DNA of 64,000 nt from Acidimicrobiales bacterium. Its GTDB lineage: Bacteria > Actinomycetota > Acidimicrobiia > Acidimicrobiales > UBA8592. The DNA is taken from positions 1-64,000 of the forward strand of contig JASLWO010000047.1 in assembly GCA_030740795.1 (NCBI GenBank), read 5' to 3'. Below the pieces are notes generated by a model. That model searched no databases. It was not told the origin of the DNA and was given only the letters and a program-made list of their open reading frames with translations. A program made the translations under genes and the position numbers. Below, in pieces: positions 1-10,828 of this stretch. The first letter of the stretch is position 1. Every line of letters starts with the position of its first letter.

Positions 1-906
<906 letters not shown>

Positions 907-910
907 TTAT

Positions 911-1005
911 CCGTTGGGACAATTACTTGTACTTTCGTACCACATCCCCATTTCTGGGAAGCACCTTGGGTGTCCGTCCTAGGTTGCCGGGCCACTAATG
1001 ACCTC
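911..1005 (-). ncRNA. Candidate SAM riboswitch (SAM-I/SAM-IV clan) in the metY leader
   Basis: Minus-strand RNA GGUCAUUAGUGGCCCGGCAACCUAGGACGGACACCCAAGGUGCUUCCCAGAAAUGGGGAUGUGGUACGAAAGUACAAGUAAUUGUCC. It has SAM-I clan hallmarks (GGUCAnnAGUG, CCGGCAACC, GGUGCUnnCC), a GUAC-GAAA-GUAC hairpin, and a possible imperfect P1 (GGUCAUUA with UAAUUGUCC). It sits directly upstream of metY. Confidence 0.7.
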
Positions 1006-1069
1006 TCTTAATGTTGTTATTGATTGAACCAGAATCTACGTCATTCTGCAACCTGTGAGGAGATTTTCT

Positions 1070-2101
1070 TTAGCCTTGTCCCCCACTAGTATCTTTCACA
1101 CTTTGTTTTCCAGATGAAATCCAGGGCATCATGGCACGCAATTCTTTACCTACCTGCTCCACAGGCAAGTCATGGCCAGCCGCTTCAAGCTCTAGGAATC
1201 GTTTACGTCCACCTCTTGCTTCAGCTACCCATTCTTCAGCGAATGTTCCATTTTGAATTTCTTCTAGAATGGTCTGCATTGTCTCACGAACATGATCGTC
1301 TACTACTCGAGGGCCCCTAGTTAAATCACCATATTCTGCGGTATCAGAAACGCTATAACGCATACCAGCGATACCTTCTTCATACATAAGATCAACGATT
1401 AACTTAAGCTCGTGTAAGCATTCGAAATAAGCTATTTCTGGCTGGTATCCGGCACCTACCAATGTATTGAACCCGCTATTCACAAGTTCGGTTAACCCGC
1501 CACATAGGACGACTTGTTCGCCGAAAAGGTCCGTTTCACATTCTTCAGTAAACGTTGTCTCAATTACTCCGGCTCTGGCTCCACCGATTGCATCGGCGTA
1601 CGCTAGTGCGAATTCTTTTGCATTGCCAGAAGGGTTATTCTCAACTGCTATCAAGCATGGAACACCGCCGCCTTCAACATACGTTCTTCTAACTAAGTGC
1701 CCTGGTCCTTTGGGAGCAACCATGACAACGTCAACATTTGATGGAGGTTGGATTAAATCAAATCGGATATTAAAACCGTGTGAGAACATCAAAGTATCGC
1801 CCTCATTTAGGTTCGGCCCTATATGGTTTTCATAAATTTCTGCCTGATCGGTATCTGGTAGAAGAAGCATAACTACGTTCGCCCAGGCTGATGCTTCAGC
1901 AATACTCATTACTTGAAGTCCAGCTTCTTGTGCTTTTACGACCGAACTTGATTCTGGCCGTAAACCCACTGCTACTTCAATACCAGATTCTTTTAGGTTC
2001 AAAGCATGCGCATGCCCTTGAGAACCATACCCAAGTACAGCAATTTTTTTTGTTTCAATCTGCGTCCGATCTGCATCGGCTTCGTAATAGATGTTTGCCA
2101 C
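1070..2101 (-). CDS. ilvC: Ketol-acid reductoisomerase
   Basis: [43 protein letters not shown]...; NADP-binding motif [10 protein letters not shown]; next to ilvN and ilvB. Confidence 0.97.
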   Translation of the reverse strand: MANIYYEADADRTQIETKKIAVLGYGSQGHAHALNLKESGIEVAVGLRPESSSVVKAQEAGLQVMSIAEASAWANVVMLLLPDTDQAEIYENHIGPNLNEGDTLMFSHGFNIRFDLIQPPSNVDVVMVAPKGPGHLVRRTYVEGGGVPCLIAVENNPSGNAKEFALAYADAIGGARAGVIETTFTEECETDLFGEQVVLCGGLTELVNSGFNTLVGAGYQPEIAYFECLHELKLIVDLMYEEGIAGMRYSVSDTAEYGDLTRGPRVVDDHVRETMQTILEEIQNGTFAEEWVAEARGGRKRFLELEAAGHDLPVEQVGKELRAMMPWISSGKQSVKDTSGGQG

Positions 2102-2154
2102 TGTTTCTCCTTATTAATTTGGCTTATATCTTCCTAGATCTTCTTTTCTCTCAT

Positions 2155-2646
2155 TCATGATGTGATTGTTGAAAGCGCTATTATTCCTGTGCGTTGAACT
2201 TCCACAATCTCATAGGTTTCTAATACAACTTCAAAATCATTTACTATCTCAGGAGTTCCTGATAATGATACGACTATTTTCTGATCTCCTACACTTAGGA
2301 CATTCGCTTCAAATGACTCTATTTCTCGCATAATTTGATCTTCTCGGCCTTCTTCTACATTGACTGTAGCGAGGATAAGTTCTCGACTTATCGAGTCTTC
2401 AGGCGATAATTCCTGTATCTCAACAACGTTAATGAGTTTGTTGAGTTGTTTAACTACTTGTTCCAGAGGTGCAGATTCAGCATCTACGACAATAGTGATT
2501 CGGCTAAATAGGTCATTATCTGTCGGAGCTACCGCAAGTGATTCAATGTTAAATCCCCTTCTTGCAAAGAGTCCTGAAACTCGTGCTAGAACTCCGGGTT
2601 TGTTCTCTACTCTGACGACAAGTGTGTGGAACCGAACCGAACTCAT
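2155..2646 (-). CDS. ilvN: Acetolactate synthase small subunit
   Basis: ACT-domain start HTLVVRVENKPGVLARVSGLFARRGFNIESLAV; overlaps the ilvB stop. Confidence 0.96.
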   Translation of the reverse strand: MSSVRFHTLVVRVENKPGVLARVSGLFARRGFNIESLAVAPTDNDLFSRITIVVDAESAPLEQVVKQLNKLINVVEIQELSPEDSISRELILATVNVEEGREDQIMREIESFEANVLSVGDQKIVVSLSGTPEIVNDFEVVLETYEIVEVQRTGIIALSTITS

Positions 2647-4379
2647 TTTTCGTTCCCTTGTGATGGGTGAACGATTACCTCACTATTTGATTTACCTGCT
2701 GGAACCATTGGGTATATATTCTCACTTGATTCTGTTCGGAAATCTATGACTACCGGTCGGTCATTGATTTCATTAGCCTGTTCTATTGCTGGTTTGACTT
2801 CTTCTGGGGATTCAACTCGGATTCCGACACAACCCATTGATTCAGCTAGCATTTTATAGTCTGGAAGGTCGGATTGGAGGTGAACCTCGCTGTAGCGCTT
2901 GTCGTAGAAGAGTTCTTGCCATTGGCGTACCATTCCCAAATAACCATTGTTCAAGACTGCTATTTTTACGGGGAAATTTTCTAGTCTTGCTGTTACTAGT
3001 TCCTGATTGGTCATTTGGAAACATCCATCACCATCAATGGCCCATACCATTCGGTCGGGTTTTCCTGCTTTCGCTCCAATTGCCGCTGGAACTGCGTATC
3101 CCATGGTTCCTAACCCTCCGGAGTTGATCCAGGTATATGGATGATTGAAGCTCCAAAATTGGCTGGCCCACATTTGATGCTGCCCTACTCCCGATGCCAC
3201 GATTGTGTCGTCTGGAGTGTTGTCTCGTAACTGTTCTATAACATGCTGGGGTTTTAACCCTTCTCCCGCCTGCCAGTCATCGTATACGAGTGGGAACTTT
3301 TCATTCCATCCGCTTATCTGTGATTTCCAAGCGGATCTGTCTGGGTGACTTTCTGTCTCCCCCATTTGTTTGATTGCTTTAATAAGTTCGGTGATGGTCC
3401 TTCCAACGTCTCCTTGTATTGAGACATCAGCAGAACGTACTTTGTTGAATTCAGCTGGATCAATATCGGCGTGGATAACTTTGGCATCTGGTGCGAAGGC
3501 ATCTACTTTCCCTGTGACTCTGTCGTCGAAACGAGCCCCTAGGGTAATCAATAAATCTGACTGCTGAATTGCGGTTATGGCGGTGTAGTTTCCATGCATC
3601 CCTGGCATGCCTAAAGCAAGTGGGTGGTTATCTGGGAAACCTCCTCGATTCATGAGGGTTGTGACTACGTGTATATCTAACAGTTCAGCTAAGTCTTTAA
3701 GTTGTTCGGCTGCTCGTGCTTTAAGAATTCCCCCTCCACTGTAGATAATTGGTCTTTCAGATTGGAAGATGAGCTTTGCAGCATCTTGGATTTCTTGTGG
3801 GTTTGGTTCTGTTTCTGGTTTGTATCCTGGTAAATCATGTCCGGAAGGTTCATAATCTTCGAATTGGGATACAGGGTTGTTGGCGTCTATCAGGTCTTTG
3901 GGGATGTCAACGAGTACAGGTCCTGGTCTTCCGGTTGTAGCTATATAGAAAGCATCATGTATAACTTGAGGGATTTGTTCAGCGTCTGTAACTAAAAAAT
4001 TGTGTTTCGTTACAGCCATGGTTATTCCGGTTGTGTCGCACTCTTGGAATGCGTCGGAACCTATCGCTCCGCTAGCTACCTGCCCTGTTATACAAACCAT
4101 TGGAACGGAGTCAAGCATTGCGTCAGCTAGAGGCGTAACCATATTTGTGGCGGCTGGACCGCTTGTTACAAGAGCAACACCTGGTCGCCCTGTAGCGTGG
4201 GCGTAACCCTCAGCCATGTGGCCGGCTCCTTGTTCGTGCCTAACTAGCACGTGTCGAATAGACGATTCAATTAGAGGATCATAGGCGGGTAAAATAGCTC
4301 CGCCAGGCAAACCGAAAACAAGCTCAACTCCTTGAGCTTCAAGATTTTTCATTAAGGCTTTCCCACCATTAGTTTGCAT
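2643..4379 (-). CDS. ilvB: Acetolactate synthase large subunit
   Basis: TPP enzyme: VRHEQGAGHMAEGYA, GDGCFQMTNQEL. Start placed at MQTNGGKALMKNLEAQG (4379) rather than the ORF-track start 4517. Confidence 0.95.
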   Translation of the reverse strand: MQTNGGKALMKNLEAQGVELVFGLPGGAILPAYDPLIESSIRHVLVRHEQGAGHMAEGYAHATGRPGVALVTSGPAATNMVTPLADAMLDSVPMVCITGQVASGAIGSDAFQECDTTGITMAVTKHNFLVTDAEQIPQVIHDAFYIATTGRPGPVLVDIPKDLIDANNPVSQFEDYEPSGHDLPGYKPETEPNPQEIQDAAKLIFQSERPIIYSGGGILKARAAEQLKDLAELLDIHVVTTLMNRGGFPDNHPLALGMPGMHGNYTAITAIQQSDLLITLGARFDDRVTGKVDAFAPDAKVIHADIDPAEFNKVRSADVSIQGDVGRTITELIKAIKQMGETESHPDRSAWKSQISGWNEKFPLVYDDWQAGEGLKPQHVIEQLRDNTPDDTIVASGVGQHQMWASQFWSFNHPYTWINSGGLGTMGYAVPAAIGAKAGKPDRMVWAIDGDGCFQMTNQELVTARLENFPVKIAVLNNGYLGMVRQWQELFYDKRYSEVHLQSDLPDYKMLAESMGCVGIRVESPEEVKPAIEQANEINDRPVVIDFRTESSENIYPMVPAGKSNSEVIVHPSQGNEK

Positions 4380-4502
4380 GCCGCTTACCTCTGTGCGATT
4401 TGAGTTATCTGACCCTTTACGGTACCCATTAGTTGGACGGTACCGACAGAGAAGCCCCCTACATTTTAGGATTTTAGGAAAAATGATTATTACAGAATTT
4501 TT

Positions 4503-5741
4503 GTGGTGGTTGACCAATTCTCTCGTACCCTCGTTTTGGTGAGCTTCAATGCGACGTTGAGATTTAATTTAAGGAAATTCTACAAAGAGTTGCCTTCTGG
4601 TTTGGTTCTCATAACCTTTGGAAGGTTTGTTTCTAATATTGCCTATCGTTTAGTTTTCCCATTTCTTCCGACAGTTTCGCGGGGTTTGGGGGTCACCACA
4701 GGAACTATGGGAACTGCGTTGGCGATGAGAGACCTTGTTGAAGTTTCTAGTCCTTTACTTGGCAAAGTCACAGATAGGAGAGGCACATCTCAGGCTATGG
4801 TCGCCGGTATCTGCGGCTTGGGTATGGCTGCTGCATTACAAGGAGCGAGTTCTGGTTTGATACTTTTTGTTTTTGCACTTGTCCTAGCTTCAATCTCAAA
4901 GAACTCTTTTGATATTGGCTCAAGTGCATGGACGGGGGCATCTGTGCCTTTTGAGAAACGATCTCGAGCTATTGGATTGATTGAAACGACATGGGCTCTT
5001 TCTTTCATTATTGGGATGCCCATCGCCGCAGTGTTAATACGGGCAGGAACGTGGCGAACACCATTTCTTGTCACTGCGGTGCTTTGCACTGTTACAGGAG
5101 CAGTGTTTCAAATCTTTATTGCCGGAAGTCAGGAACCATATGCGGTTCGTTCCCGGACACGTCTTTCCTCAACTGCCCGTTTCGCTCTTCTGGCAATGGT
5201 TGCTCTCGGAGCTGGCCACATGATGATGCTTGTCACTTTTGCTACATTTCTTGAGGACGAGCATGGTTTATCAACTTCTGGGCTTGGGTTGATCGCTCTG
5301 ATTATTGGGGTAGCTGAGTTGGTAGGGTCTGGGGGTGTAACCGTTTTTGGTGACAGGTTTGGGAAAGTCAAGGTAGTGAAGTTCGCATTGATACTTTCTC
5401 TTCCTCTTTCTTTTTGCCTTCCTCTTGGGGAATCTTCTATTTGGACTGCCCTGCTATTGATTTCCTTTTGGTTTGTTTGCACAGAATCTGTGATTGTTTC
5501 AATGCTCTCAACGTGTACGGAACTTGATCGAAATGCACGAGGGGCGATGATGGGCTATGTGTACGCTGGGTGGGCTTTGGGCAGGTTCTTCGGAGCGATC
5601 ATTGGAGCAAGAGTGTATGAAAGTTCTGGAATGCGTCCTGTCTCAATAATAATGGCTGTAACTCTCAGCTTTGCATTTCTTATTGTCTTAAAAGCTTTCG
5701 GGCTGTCAGGAGAATTAGAAGACGGAGATGTTCTAATCTAA
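4503..5741 (+). CDS. MFS transporter
   Basis: About 12 hydrophobic segments; MFS-like FGRFVSNIAYRLVFPFLPTVSRGLG and GKVTDRRG. The true start may be further downstream. Confidence 0.8.
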   Translation: MVVDQFSRTLVLVSFNATLRFNLRKFYKELPSGLVLITFGRFVSNIAYRLVFPFLPTVSRGLGVTTGTMGTALAMRDLVEVSSPLLGKVTDRRGTSQAMVAGICGLGMAAALQGASSGLILFVFALVLASISKNSFDIGSSAWTGASVPFEKRSRAIGLIETTWALSFIIGMPIAAVLIRAGTWRTPFLVTAVLCTVTGAVFQIFIAGSQEPYAVRSRTRLSSTARFALLAMVALGAGHMMMLVTFATFLEDEHGLSTSGLGLIALIIGVAELVGSGGVTVFGDRFGKVKVVKFALILSLPLSFCLPLGESSIWTALLLISFWFVCTESVIVSMLSTCTELDRNARGAMMGYVYAGWALGRFFGAIIGARVYESSGMRPVSIIMAVTLSFAFLIVLKAFGLSGELEDGDVLI

Positions 5742-6271
5742 TGACCACAGCTATTTACCCTGGGTCGTTTAATCCACCGACGATCGGACATTTAGAAATC
5801 GTTCAAAGCGCTGTTAGAAGCCTTTCTTTGACTCAAATTGATCTTACGATCTCCGAAGTGGCTTTGGGAAAAGAAAGCATTAAAGGTCCTTCTCTTGAAG
5901 AGAGGGTCAGCGTAGTTCAGGAATCCCTATCGTCGATTCCTGAAGCTCAAGTGGTTAGAACATCTAAGCAATTAATTGCTGATATTGCCGAAGGTTATGA
6001 TGTTGTAGTTCTTGGTGCAGATAAATGGGCACAATTGCAGGATTTAGCCTTCTACGAAGATGAGGCACATATGAGGGACTGTCTACGGCGGTTGCCTAAG
6101 TTGGCAGTTGCCCCAAGAAATAATATCCCAGTCCCTGAGGAGATCCTTTTAGAGGTTTCAGAAGGAATCGCTCCGATATCATCTTCTGAGGTTAGGCAGG
6201 GGAAATTTGAATGGATGACCAAGGAAGCCAAGGAATACGGTCAGGCGAATAGTTTTTGGGGTTTCAGCTAA
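5741..6271 (+). CDS. Nucleotidyltransferase of the NadD/CoaD-like (cytidylyltransferase-like) fold
   Basis: YPGSFNPPTIGHLEIV (GxFxPxxxGH) and C-terminal ISSSEVRQ (ISSTxxR-like); the start overlaps the MFS stop. Confidence 0.75.
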   Translation: MTTAIYPGSFNPPTIGHLEIVQSAVRSLSLTQIDLTISEVALGKESIKGPSLEERVSVVQESLSSIPEAQVVRTSKQLIADIAEGYDVVVLGADKWAQLQDLAFYEDEAHMRDCLRRLPKLAVAPRNNIPVPEEILLEVSEGIAPISSSEVRQGKFEWMTKEAKEYGQANSFWGFS

Positions 6272-6390
6272 CTAGCAGCCATTCTTTCACTTGTGCAGTT
6301 ATGACTACCTTTTCAGAGTTACGCAACTTAGAACTGGCAAAACTCTGCTAACCTGCCGTATCAATAACGGAACGAGCCGAACACGGTGGC

Positions 6391-8094
6391 ATGATGAACG
6401 AACAACCAGTCCAGATGAACATCCACTCATCACGAATCACTCAGCCCAAGAGCCAAGGCGCCTCCCAAGCGATGCTCTTGGCCACCGGTCTGAGCCAATC
6501 GGATCTGGGTCAGCCTCAGGTCGGTATTGCAGCATGTTGGTATGAGGGCAACCCGTGCAATATGCACCTCGACGGTCTTGGTATACATGTGAAACGCGGG
6601 GTTGTTGACTCGGGTCTCGTCGGTATGCGATTCAACACGATTGGTGTTTCCGATGGTATCTCCATGGGAACAGATGGCATGTCGTATTCGTTACAGAGCC
6701 GCGATCTGATCGCTGATTCGATCGAAACGGTCATGGCAGCACAATGGTACGATGGCCTTGTTGCTTTGCCCGGGTGCGACAAGAACATGCCGGGCTGTGT
6801 CATAGCGATGGGTCGCCTCGATCGACCTGCGATTATGGTCTACGGCGGTACGATCCGGGCAGGTTGCGCCACCATAGGAGGTGCTGAAGAGAAACTCGAC
6901 GTTGTGTCGGCCTTCCAGAGTTACGGGCAATTCCTTGCAGGTACGATTACAGAAGAAGAACGCCAGACGATTGTGTCGTGTGCCATTCCTGGGGCTGGTG
7001 CGTGCGGTGGGATGTATACTGCAAACACGATGGCCACCGCCATTGAAGCAATGGGTTTGAGCCTGCCATACTCTTCCTGTACCCCTGCTGAGGACCCCGC
7101 CAAAGTCCAAGAGTGCGTTAATGCTGGTGCAATGATGGGAATGCTTCTGTCAGAGGGATTGACGCCGCGCCGGATCGTCACCCGTGCGTCGCTCGAGAAT
7201 GCAATGGTCGTGACCATGGCACTCGGTGGATCAACCAACGCTGTGTTACACATGATCGCGATGGCCCGTGCGTTTGAGCTTGAGCTGGACCTCGACGACT
7301 GGCTCGCAACGAGCGCACGAGTGCCGCTGCTCGCCGACCTGAAACCGTCAGGACAGTACGTGATGGAAGACCTCCATGACGTTGGCGGCGTTCCTGGTGT
7401 GATGCGGTACCTGCTCGACGAGGGCATGCTCGACGGAGACCAGATGACGGTGACAGGCAAGACATTGGGTGAGAACCTGTCCGAAGTGCCACGTCTCATC
7501 AAGGATCAAGACGTTGTTTCGTCGCTCAATGCCGCAGTGAAGTCGAGGGGTCATATTTCGATCCTGCGCGGCAACCTTGCTCCTGGCGGCTCGGTGGGCA
7601 AGATCACCGGCAAACAAGGTCTACTCTTCACGGGTCCAGCGCGTGTGTTCGACTCTGAGGAGGACATGATCGCTGGACTTGAAGAAGGCCGGATCCAGTC
7701 GGGTGATGTGATTGTGATTCGTTATGAAGGCCCCAAAGGTGGGCCAGGAATGCCCGAGATGCTGACACCCACTAGCGCTCTTGCAGGCGCGGGGTTCATT
7801 GACGATGTCGCTTTGATCACCGATGGACGCTTCTCTGGTGGAAGCCACGGTTTTATCGTTGGACACGTCGTTCCAGAGGCCCAAGAAGGCGGACCGATCG
7901 CTTTGGTGCGTGATGGTGATGTCATCACGATTGACGACGAGAGCCACGAGATGAACGTGGAGGTCGCCGATAACGAACTTGCTGCTCGTGCCGAACAATG
8001 GGTGGCGCCACCGTTCAAGGCCACTTCAGGCACTTTATGGAAGTACATCCGCCTCGTTGAAGACGCATCCAACGGCTGTGTCACCGATGGCTGA
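6391..8094 (+). CDS. ilvD: Dihydroxy-acid dehydratase
   Basis: [67 protein letters not shown]. Confidence 0.95.
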   Translation: MMNEQPVQMNIHSSRITQPKSQGASQAMLLATGLSQSDLGQPQVGIAACWYEGNPCNMHLDGLGIHVKRGVVDSGLVGMRFNTIGVSDGISMGTDGMSYSLQSRDLIADSIETVMAAQWYDGLVALPGCDKNMPGCVIAMGRLDRPAIMVYGGTIRAGCATIGGAEEKLDVVSAFQSYGQFLAGTITEEERQTIVSCAIPGAGACGGMYTANTMATAIEAMGLSLPYSSCTPAEDPAKVQECVNAGAMMGMLLSEGLTPRRIVTRASLENAMVVTMALGGSTNAVLHMIAMARAFELELDLDDWLATSARVPLLADLKPSGQYVMEDLHDVGGVPGVMRYLLDEGMLDGDQMTVTGKTLGENLSEVPRLIKDQDVVSSLNAAVKSRGHISILRGNLAPGGSVGKITGKQGLLFTGPARVFDSEEDMIAGLEEGRIQSGDVIVIRYEGPKGGPGMPEMLTPTSALAGAGFIDDVALITDGRFSGGSHGFIVGHVVPEAQEGGPIALVRDGDVITIDDESHEMNVEVADNELAARAEQWVAPPFKATSGTLWKYIRLVEDASNGCVTDG

Positions 8095-8211
8095 ATAAAC
8101 TCGGCGATTCCCTACACCCTTTTGGTTTATGCTGTCCGTGATTGTTTTACGTGCTATCAAAAAAAGATAATCGGTGAACTGAATTAAAATGAGAACTTCA
8201 GCATTCAGTTC

Positions 8212-9030
8212 TTATTGCTCTATTGAATCTTTAATCTGATCGAATTTTGTTCGAACTATCAACGCATACGTATCTGCGATTGCTGGTTCTCTGTGTGCTT
8301 TCTGCGCTTCTATTCTTGCCGGGTCCTGAACTACCGCCATGAAAGCCGCTTTACTTGGGAAAGCATTAAATCGGACTTGATCCCATTCTCTCCCGTCACC
8401 AACAATTGTGCCTTCTACCCCAAACCAGCCAGAGACGCGAACACCTTGCTCGATGCCGACAGTAGCTGCGTTCAAAGTATATTCAGCCATTTTTTCTGGG
8501 GTTTCACCTAACTCAGTCCGGTCATTAAATTTCACGACATGCAGAGCGATTATCGGACCGTCTTCACTGCTTGGCGGATGTTCCACCTTCTCCCAATTAG
8601 GAAGGGAACTTTGCGCGTTTGGAACATCCATGGGTAAGCAGCCCATAACTATTGTCTCTTTCATCCCTGCTTCCTTGTGTACGTGTTTTTCTTGGAAGTC
8701 TTTTCTTTCTTGCATATCGATGAATGATTTCCTTGTTGGATATTTCACAACTGCTATCCGATCCCAATCTCGATCATCACCAAGGAGTTTGTTTTCAACG
8801 TCGCCGAGGTAAACGATTTCAGCTCCTACGGCTTCAAGGGGTCCTAGTGGTGTGTAGCGATCGTCAGCTTCTCGACCTGTGATTTCTGTCGTGTTTCCAT
8901 CTTCGTACTGGGCTACGTCATGGTATTTCATGAGATTAACCATCCAAATAGGTCCGTCTTCATCTGCAGTGGTGGTAGCAAGTTGCAGGGCGTAATCGTA
9001 GTCAACGTTCCCGTATTTTGGTGATGCCAT
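8212..9030 (-). CDS. DUF1330-like tandem dimeric alpha/beta-barrel protein
   Basis: Two similar halves: GPIWMVNLMKYHDVAQYEDG...WDRIAVVKYPTRKSFIDM and GPIIALHVVKFNDR...WDQVRFNAFPSKAAFMAVV, a DUF1330-type layout. Confidence 0.6.
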   Translation of the reverse strand: MASPKYGNVDYDYALQLATTTADEDGPIWMVNLMKYHDVAQYEDGNTTEITGREADDRYTPLGPLEAVGAEIVYLGDVENKLLGDDRDWDRIAVVKYPTRKSFIDMQERKDFQEKHVHKEAGMKETIVMGCLPMDVPNAQSSLPNWEKVEHPPSSEDGPIIALHVVKFNDRTELGETPEKMAEYTLNAATVGIEQGVRVSGWFGVEGTIVGDGREWDQVRFNAFPSKAAFMAVVQDPARIEAQKAHREPAIADTYALIVRTKFDQIKDSIEQ

Positions 9031-9050
9031 AGTTGTTCTTCTTTCGGGTG

Positions 9051-9959
9051 TTATGTGTTAGATATAAAGTCGTTAATAAGTGCGGCAAGTTCTGGACCTT
9101 TGTCTTCTTGGAAGAAATGCCCGGCAGATTCTATCGTTACATGGTTCTGTTGTTTAGTTCCAGGTACTTTCGCATGAAATGGGGCGTCTCCGCCTTTGGT
9201 TACTGGGTCGCTATCACTAAATGCGAGAAGAAAAGGTTTGGTAAACTCACTGAGTCTTACCCATGCATCAGCGTTGTCTTTGCTGGCAGGGTCTTCTTCA
9301 CTTGTGGGAACGAGAGATGGGAAGATTCTAGCTCCCGCTTTGTAATCATCGGTGGGGAAAGGCGCATCATATGCGTTAATTTCCTCAGGGTTGAGATCTC
9401 GTACGCAAGCAGAGTTGATAAGGTCCCCTACTGGAAATTCTGGGGTTGTCTGTGAAAATTTTTGCCATCTTAGAAAAGCCTCCGTTGCTTCTCCTTTCCC
9501 AGTCGGAAGGCCAGTATTTCCGATAACAACCCTTGAGTAACGCTCCGGAGAAAGTGCTACTAGTCGTAAACCTATTAATCCACCCCAATCTTGACCGAAG
9601 AAGGTGATGTCGTTTAGGTCTAAGTGGTCAAAGAGTAGTTCTCTCATCCACTCAACATGTCTGGCGTAAGAGTAGTCAGTTTGTTCAACTGGTTTATCGC
9701 TCTTACCGAAACCGACTAAATCTGGGACTACAACCCGATGCCCCTCTTCTACGAGAATGGGAATCATATGCCGGTATAGGTAACTCCAGGAAGGTTCTCC
9801 GTGGAGCAATAAAATAGGATCTTTGTCTTTGGGGCCTTCATCTAGATAATGGACGCGTAAAGTTCCGCCTTCAGCATCATTGATTTCAACATAGATCGGT
9901 TCGAATGGGTAATTTTGTAAGCTGGTGAATCTATTGTCAGGGGTTCGTATTGTCTGCAT
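9051..9959 (-). CDS. Haloalkane dehalogenase (alpha/beta hydrolase, HLD-I-like)
   Basis: LLLHGEPSWSYLYRHMI, nucleophile elbow FFGQDWGGLIGLRL with Asp and adjacent Trp, C-terminal His in ESAGHFFQED. Confidence 0.8.
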   Translation of the reverse strand: MQTIRTPDNRFTSLQNYPFEPIYVEINDAEGGTLRVHYLDEGPKDKDPILLLHGEPSWSYLYRHMIPILVEEGHRVVVPDLVGFGKSDKPVEQTDYSYARHVEWMRELLFDHLDLNDITFFGQDWGGLIGLRLVALSPERYSRVVIGNTGLPTGKGEATEAFLRWQKFSQTTPEFPVGDLINSACVRDLNPEEINAYDAPFPTDDYKAGARIFPSLVPTSEEDPASKDNADAWVRLSEFTKPFLLAFSDSDPVTKGGDAPFHAKVPGTKQQNHVTIESAGHFFQEDKGPELAALINDFISNT

Positions 9960-9973
9960 GTTTCTCCTCTTTA

Positions 9974-10804
9974 CTATCCTATTTCTACTCTGTGTAAGTC
10001 GTCGCCTAGTTCAATTCTTCCGGAGAAATGTTGGGATGCTATCTCTTCCCATTCTTCTCCTTGTCCTGAAGGGAAAGCGGGTACGTAATGTGTTAAAACA
10101 AGTGTTTCTATTCCAGCGCGTTCTGCGGTTTGTGAAGCTTCTTCAACCGAAGAGTGGTAATCGCAAACATCTTGTAGGCGTTGGAGAGGAATATTCTCAA
10201 TAATGTCCTTACGTATAACGGTATGAACAAGTCCTTTCGCTCCGGTACATAATTTGTCCAGGCCAGCACATGGGATGGTGTCTCCTGCTACAACAACAGC
10301 ATCATTTCCATGGTCGAAGCGGAACGCAATGGTGGGGCCTACTGGTCGGTGGTCTGTCGGTTCAGTAGATATTTTTACGTCACCTTTTAATTTCACTACT
10401 CCACTTTCGATTTCAGTAACATTCACTGCTGGAGGTTCGTTGAGATCTTCGTGATGGTCTATTCGGTATTTGATGTCGAAGCTAAGGAAATGTAAAAGCC
10501 TGTCAACCACCTCTTTTGTTCCAGGTGGGCCAACGATTTGAAGAGGTTCCTGTTCTGTGAACGTGGCGATCCAAGCAGATGTGATGACGTCATTTAAGTC
10601 AGTTATGTGGTCACTATGAAGGTGTGTGATCAAGACCCCATTGAGCATGTTGGCGCCGCATCCTGCGGCTGCCAACCGCATGAGAACGCCTCTACCTGCG
10701 TCAACTAGGTAGTTTTCTTCACCAGCTTGTATCAGGGTTGCTGGTCCTGCCCGGTTGGGGTCCGGGATTGGAGAGCCAGTTCCGAGAAGAGTGATAGCTA
10801 TCAT
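9974..10804 (-). CDS. MBL-fold metallohydrolase (RNase Z-like)
   Basis: MIAITLLGTGSPIPDPNRAGPATLIQ; HLHSDHITD metal-binding motif. Confidence 0.88.
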   Translation of the reverse strand: MIAITLLGTGSPIPDPNRAGPATLIQAGEENYLVDAGRGVLMRLAAAGCGANMLNGVLITHLHSDHITDLNDVITSAWIATFTEQEPLQIVGPPGTKEVVDRLLHFLSFDIKYRIDHHEDLNEPPAVNVTEIESGVVKLKGDVKISTEPTDHRPVGPTIAFRFDHGNDAVVVAGDTIPCAGLDKLCTGAKGLVHTVIRKDIIENIPLQRLQDVCDYHSSVEEASQTAERAGIETLVLTHYVPAFPSGQGEEWEEIASQHFSGRIELGDDLHRVEIG

Positions 10805-10828
10805 TGTTTCCTCCTGTTAAATAGCGAT

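Noticed and set aside
4380-4517. N-terminal 46-aa extension of the ilvB ORF (MVNHHKNSVIIIFPKILKCRGLLCRYRPTNGYRKG...) as an attenuator leader peptide or real N-terminus
   Set aside because: Only a short hydrophobic run and no regulatory Ile/Leu/Val codon cluster. IlvB normally starts near MQTNGGKALMKNLE, and the upstream DNA folds as a structured leader.
6691-7998. Cluster of long minus-strand ORFs (139, 193, 104, 89, 125 and 120 aa) inside ilvD
   Set aside because: They are antisense to a full, clearly conserved ilvD, have low-complexity Arg/Ser/Pro composition and are explained by the gene's high GC3.
8185-8215. Weak inverted repeat AGAACT...AGTTCT between ilvD and the DUF1330-like gene
   Set aside because: Only a 6-bp AT-rich stem, with the 3' arm running into the DUF1330-like coding end; not strong enough to call a terminator.
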